This document shows, one piece after another, positions 59,402 through 64,000 of a DNA stretch of 64,000 nt. A program made the position numbers and the translations under genes. Source of the stretch: Bolinopsis microptera (lineage: Eukaryota; Ctenophora; Tentaculata; Lobata; Bolinopsidae); contig NC_087078.1 of assembly GCF_026151205.1 (NCBI RefSeq), positions 14,711,118 through 14,775,117 of the forward strand, in the 5' to 3' direction. The notes beneath the pieces were generated by a model. That model was not told the DNA's origin and did no database searches. It worked only from the letters and a program-made list of their open reading frames with translations. How positions within the stretch are numbered: position 1 is the stretch's first letter; each line of letters opens with the position of its first letter.

Positions 59402-62356
59402 GATGACTAGTACAGACAGATCCGTCTAAAAAAATCGATCTGCTGACACTCAAAGCTTTCAGAGGTTTTTTGACGTTTTTGAGTCCCATTAGGTGCCCTT
59501 TATGGCTGACCAACTTTTCCAAACTTTTCCACTTGTCTTAAGGCCACTTTTTGCCACTTTACCACTTTTTACCACCTTTTTTGTTTGTCGAAAATCTTTA
59601 GTTGTGAACATCGTAAAAGGTTGCGGATTAATCGAGTGTGTTCATATTATCAGGAAGAAAAACTTTTGTTCGAACAATTTTTACGTCAGATAATAAGTTA
59701 ATTGGATAATTATCAATTAACTAATTAGCAAAATTCTAAAAAATTTTTATTGGCTAAAAATGATCGGAATAGCTTAAAACACGGAGAAAAGTAGTTTTTA
59801 GAAAAAAATTTTAAATTTTTCACTTACATTTTTTTTTCGAGACTAAAAAATTTCGAAAATTTTAAAAAAAATTTCCGCCAAAAGTGATCAAATCGCATGA
59901 AACACGGATAAAAATGCCTTTCTAAAAAACGTAGTGAATTTTTCGTTTCAAGAATACTTAAATCGCCAATATTTGTAGTTGGAGTTCAGTAAATCTCGGC
60001 AGATTTTAGTAATCAGGAATTAGTATTACTAAGTGAAGAGGTCTGAAACTGAAAAACGTTAACCATACGATCGCACGGCGATATAAGAGTTTCATAAACT
60101 AATTTTCACAGAAACTGCACCAATGGTACAGTCAAGATCGAAACGATAGCCTGCTGTACTGTCATTTTATTGATTTCAATGATGAATCAGTGGGGTTAAG
60201 ATAATCACATTTGTAATAAAATATAAATAAAACATCTCTGTACCGTCAATTGTGCTAGTCTAAACCAGTCTACCTGTATTACCAGACCTCTTCTTTTCCT
60301 CGACAATCAAACCAAGTTGCTCATATCGCATTTGGTGGGTGATGTAAGTAGTAATACATATCGAGCTGTATTCAATCACAAAACGACACAATGCAATACG
60401 TGTATATTATATTATGGCCCTTAATGAGGTATATGAAACGTTCTATATCGTACACTTCTCGTTTCTCCCGTGAGAGGCCCAGTATGGAGAGGTTTTACAG
60501 TTAATCACGAAAACGTCTACTTGGCTTCATGGCTCAAAGAAGGCAAGAAAAGACCAGAAAGCTTTCAACTCGCTCTTTTCAATGCCCGTCCATCTGTCCC
60601 ACATTAATCCTGAGCTGATCATCATAGCCCCGAATATCCTACGGGAAGAACCTGTATTTTTACCTCACGACGTCCGGATTTCAAATCAACACCCTCAATA
60701 ACATTAACAATCCTTCCTGATCAGAATCTGTCTCTATTAGCAATTTCCAAAATATCCTGACTCTCGTGGAATATTTCACTGAATTAATTATTACCGGTCC
60801 TTTACTACCCCTTGCCCGTCACTTGTATCTACATCTTACCCTTGCCAGTATGTTACCCTTGCTGATTTTACGTTTAGCCGACCCTGACATATGGGGGTGA
60901 TTTGAGGTATCCACCGATCCAGCATAGCAAATGAAGCGGTATGCAGTACAATACAAAACAAGTCACAGTTGATGTTGGAAGGTGTATTTACACTTTCTTT
61001 CTGGACCTGGCTGTTCCTTAGTTTCCTTGATCTGTTCTTGCCTTCTTCGAACTGTAAATGAGCCATGTAATGAGGCCAAATATACTTTTTCGTGATAAAC
61101 TTTAAAACGTCTCTATACCGGGTTTCTCATTAAGAGCCATATAATATACACGTATTGTGTCTTATTCTGATTGAATACAGCTCGTTATGTATAAGTTTCA
61201 ATACCTACAACACTACTATATAACAAATAATTTGAATGACAGGATGGATTACTGAGGGCACTGTGTTAAGGTGATTTGAATGACAGGATGGATTACCGAG
61301 GGCACTGTGTTAAGGTGATTTAAGTGGGTCCCAATCCCCACCGACCATTCTTCTTTGTGTCATGAATACTTGCTTCATCATCTCCTTTTAATAAAAATCA
61401 CGGTGTTTTTATTGACTAAGCGCATTACTACTTACATCACCCACCAAATGCGATATGAGCAACTTGGTTTGATTGTCGAGGAAAAGAAGAGGTCTGGTAA
61501 TACAGGTAGGCTGGTTTAGACTAGCACAATTGACGGTACAGAGATGTTTTATTTATATTTTATTACAAATGTGATTATCTTAACCCCACTGATTCATCAT
61601 TGAAATCAATAAAATGACAGACAGCAGGCTATCGTTTCGATCTTGACTGTGCCATTGGTGCAGTTTCTGTGAAAATTAGTTTATGAAACTCTTATATCGC
61701 CGTGCGATCGTATGGTTAACGTTTTTCAGTTTCAGACCTCTTCACTTAGTAATACTAATTCCTGATTACTAAAATCTGCCGAGATTTACTGAACTCCAAC
61801 TACAAATATTGGCGATTTAAGTATTCTTGAAAAGAAAAATTCACTACGTTTTTTAGAAAGGCATTTTTATCCGTGTTTCATGCGATTTGATCACTTTTGG
61901 CGGACATTTTTTTTTTAATTCTCGAAAAAAAATGTAAGTGAAAAATTTAAAAATTTTTTTCTAAAAACTACTTTTCTCCGTGTTTTAAGCTATTCCGATC
62001 ATTTTTAGCCAATAAAAATTTTTTAGAATTTTGCTAATTAGTTAATTGATAATTATCCAATTAACTTATTATCTGACGTAAAAATTGTTTGAACAAAAGT
62101 TTTTCTTCCTGATAATATGAACACACTCGATTGATCCGCAACATTTTACGATGTTCACAACTAAAGATATTCGACAAACAAAAAAGGTGGTAAAAAGTGG
62201 TAAAGTGGCAAAAAGTGGCCTTAAGACAAGTGGAAAAGTTTGGAAAAGTTGGTCAGCCATAAAGGGCACCTAATGGGACTCAAAAACGTCAAAAAACCTC
62301 TGAAAGCTTTGAGTGTCAGCAGATCGATTTTTTTAGACGGATCTGTCTGTACTAGA
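59402..62356. mobile_element. 2.95 kb transposon with about 0.95 kb inverted repeats
   Basis: Ends TAGTACAGACAGATCCGTCT and its reverse complement, flanked by GAC on both sides. The empty site CGATGACTGAAG is at 24743. Arms 59402-60355 and 61415-62356 are near-identical reverse complements. Part of the centre (60355-60440 and 61105-61195) is also paired. A tandem 54 bp duplication of GATTTGAATGACAGGATGG is at 61230-61325. No transposase is seen in the roughly 660 bp unique core. Confidence 0.85.
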
Positions 62357-62427
62357 CTGACCAATAGAAATTACGTTACAAAGATTGGATCGTAAAACTA
62401 TTTATAGTCGCAAATTTCTGTTATAAC

Positions 62428-62461
62428 ATCGCAAATTTCTGTTATAACAGAAATTTGCGAT
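62428..62461. repeat. Perfect 34 bp palindrome
   Basis: ATCGCAAATTTCTGTTA followed by its exact reverse complement. Copy 1 of the duplication (near 24790) has only one arm, so the palindrome arose after the duplication by a local inverted repeat of about 17-20 bp. Confidence 0.9.
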
Positions 62462-63967
62462 ATTAATCCCAAAATGATCCCAGCTGGTTCCTCGTCTGCT
62501 CGTATCTGAGGCACAGCTGTATTGGTGCCGGTATAATAGACCATTAATTTGTTCGCAAGTTTTAAGTAGTAGACTAATCCGTTGTAGATCATGTGGGACG
62601 TGGGTACGTGTTCAGCCCATGTGGGCACCCGGCACGTGTTCACCTTGGTTAATGAACACGCCCCAAGCTCGACAGACCAAATATTCCTAACACAGACTGC
62701 TTTTATCAAATATAGTTACAGTACAATGATAACAAATTGAACTCAGTACTTTACTAGCAGACTGAACGGTCACAAAATACAAGCAGGTGTTGATAAAAGG
62801 CACAACTAATTTCTGTTTACATGGATTATCCTAAGAAGTTGATTACAAAATAAGAAGTTGATACCACTAGCCAATCTAAGTTAACAGTGTGCGGCAGCGC
62901 AGGTGTGATGATTTTCATAAATTTACTTTTAATTATATTCATTAGTCAGAAATGGTCGGCGACTAGATCCATTTCCTGCAATCTTCAAGACCTTCTATTA
63001 AAAAAATGTAATAGACAAACAAAAGCCAAAAGTTTAAATCAACTATTAGAGAATATTGAGTAAACGATGGTTGTATTGGTAAAGAAATGAAGAAATGACT
63101 GAATTTTACATAATTAGCCAAAACCCAAAAGTCATAAACCACCCCCCGTCTGAACTGATTATTGTAACAATGTAGTAATGCGTACAAATGCCCGGTGTAA
63201 TTAGTTCACAGTCATACCACAGAATGTGTAATTTTTATGCAACTGAGATTCGGGCTTCGAGTTTCAGTAAATTGCATTTATTGGTGCGACACCAATAAAT
63301 GGTGGATTCCTACCAGAATTGAGTGCAGTATTGATGGTCTACAGTCTACAATTTTATAGAGTTATAGAGTGCCTCCTAGGCGATAGTTTAAAGTTTGAAT
63401 GCTTTAATGCAAACTACAAAACCTTTTAGTACAAAACCTTTTAGTACAAAGGGTACTCGTTCATACTTGTGTAACCCTTTGTAAATCGTAAATGATTTGG
63501 AATATTAAATGTTTTAATATGCTACTAGTACTGTTCCGTATTTAATAAAATAGATCATCACAACTCGTACAAAAGTGTTGGAGGAAATAAAAAATTCCGT
63601 TGAAGCCTAAGAGAAGATTCGGACATAAGATAGTTTAATTAATAAGTACCCAGAATGTATATTTTCTATCAATACTCGAACTTTAGTTTTATGGAGCTGA
63701 AATATTAGGGGGATTCGAGTTGGACCTATAAATTTGGAAGGGAACGGTCAGAGGGGTACGTAGAGTGGTTCTCGGTGGGTCTTTTTGATAAAATTGAGGG
63801 TACGCATCGTTGGTTTGGGGCTAGGCATTTGTTCATTTACAAAGGAAACCCCACCAATGTGCCATTACGTAAAGTCATACTTGTTGATTCGATAGCACTA
63901 GAATGCTCAACAGTTGTTGTCCGTTTTAATTTCACCGTATCAGAACCACTAATACTGCATTTTCTAG

Positions 63968-64000
63968 ATGACAAAAGAGGAAAAGGACCTGTTTGTGGAG
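63968..64000 (+). CDS. Second copy of receptor exon 26224 (cut by window end)
   Basis: Reads M-T-K-E-E-K-D-L-F-V-E after TTTTCTAG, the same protein as the start of exon 26224 but with synonymous changes (AAA for AAG, GAA for GAG). The acceptor is preserved. The bias to silent change suggests it is, or recently was, a working exon of a paralogous receptor gene to the right of the window. Confidence 0.8.
   Translation, partial: MTKEEKDLFVE

Larger units (their letters stand above)
58556..64000. repeat. Segmental duplication, copy 2 (interrupted, runs off the window)
   Basis: Colinear with 24231-26256 once the insertions at 58953-59290, 59402-62356 and about 63742-63814 are removed. Divergence is a few percent by eye. 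It ends in the exon copy at 63968. Confidence 0.88.

Noticed and set aside
59493..62269. Conserved 66-codon frame (M-P-F-M-A-D-Q-L-F-Q) present at 46517-46717, 59493-59693 and 62069-62269
   Set aside because: It is part of the transposon arm, which is duplicated as an inverted repeat. The conservation is explained by recent copying.

Overview
The window is eukaryotic nuclear DNA from a metazoan. Genes are split by many GT-AG introns. The families seen are animal ones: a multi-immunoglobulin membrane receptor, class A GPCRs, a GTSF1-type CHHC zinc-finger protein, a MIF4G translation factor and a sulfotransferase-like enzyme. The sequence is AT-rich and crowded with DNA transposons, MITEs and minisatellites. 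I cannot fix the phylum. An invertebrate is likely and a non-bilaterian such as a cnidarian is possible, but that is inference only.

Positions 1-34714 (+) hold the 3' part of one large gene that enters from the left edge. Thirty exons chain with consistent splice phases. They encode the end of one Ig domain, about 13 complete Ig domains, a transmembrane helix and a long cytoplasmic tail. The tail carries two Y-x-N-E motifs and proline-rich stretches. Its 13 kb intron (13208-26223) contains an antisense cluster of small class A GPCR genes: two intact (A, B), one indel-riddled copy (C) and one decayed member (D).

Positions 34.7-39 kb are intergenic and repeat-derived: a perfect 103 bp palindrome, the GIY-YIG end of a Penelope-like retroelement and a repeat made of direct and inverted copies. 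At 39.0-40.4 kb (+) lies a two-exon GTSF1-like gene. It is followed by a transposon relic with inward-facing copies of one motif, and then a long poly-G tract.

From 43.4 to at least 52.1 kb (+) runs a gene with a MIF4G domain of the PAIP1/MIF4GD/CTIF kind. Two of its introns carry transposons. One is a 5.7 kb long-inverted-repeat element at 45644-51321 that holds a broken nuclease-like gene, a MITE and a tRNA-like sequence. An intronless sulfotransferase-like gene lies antisense at 52833-54095.

The right end (54-64 kb) is mostly mobile DNA: a poly-G tract, an element with symmetric motif arrays, a mariner-type MITE and a duplicate of 24231-26256. That duplicate (58556-64000) has been split by two transposon insertions that are absent from the first copy. 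It ends inside a second copy of an Ig exon of the receptor gene, so a partial or full paralogue probably continues to the right of the window.
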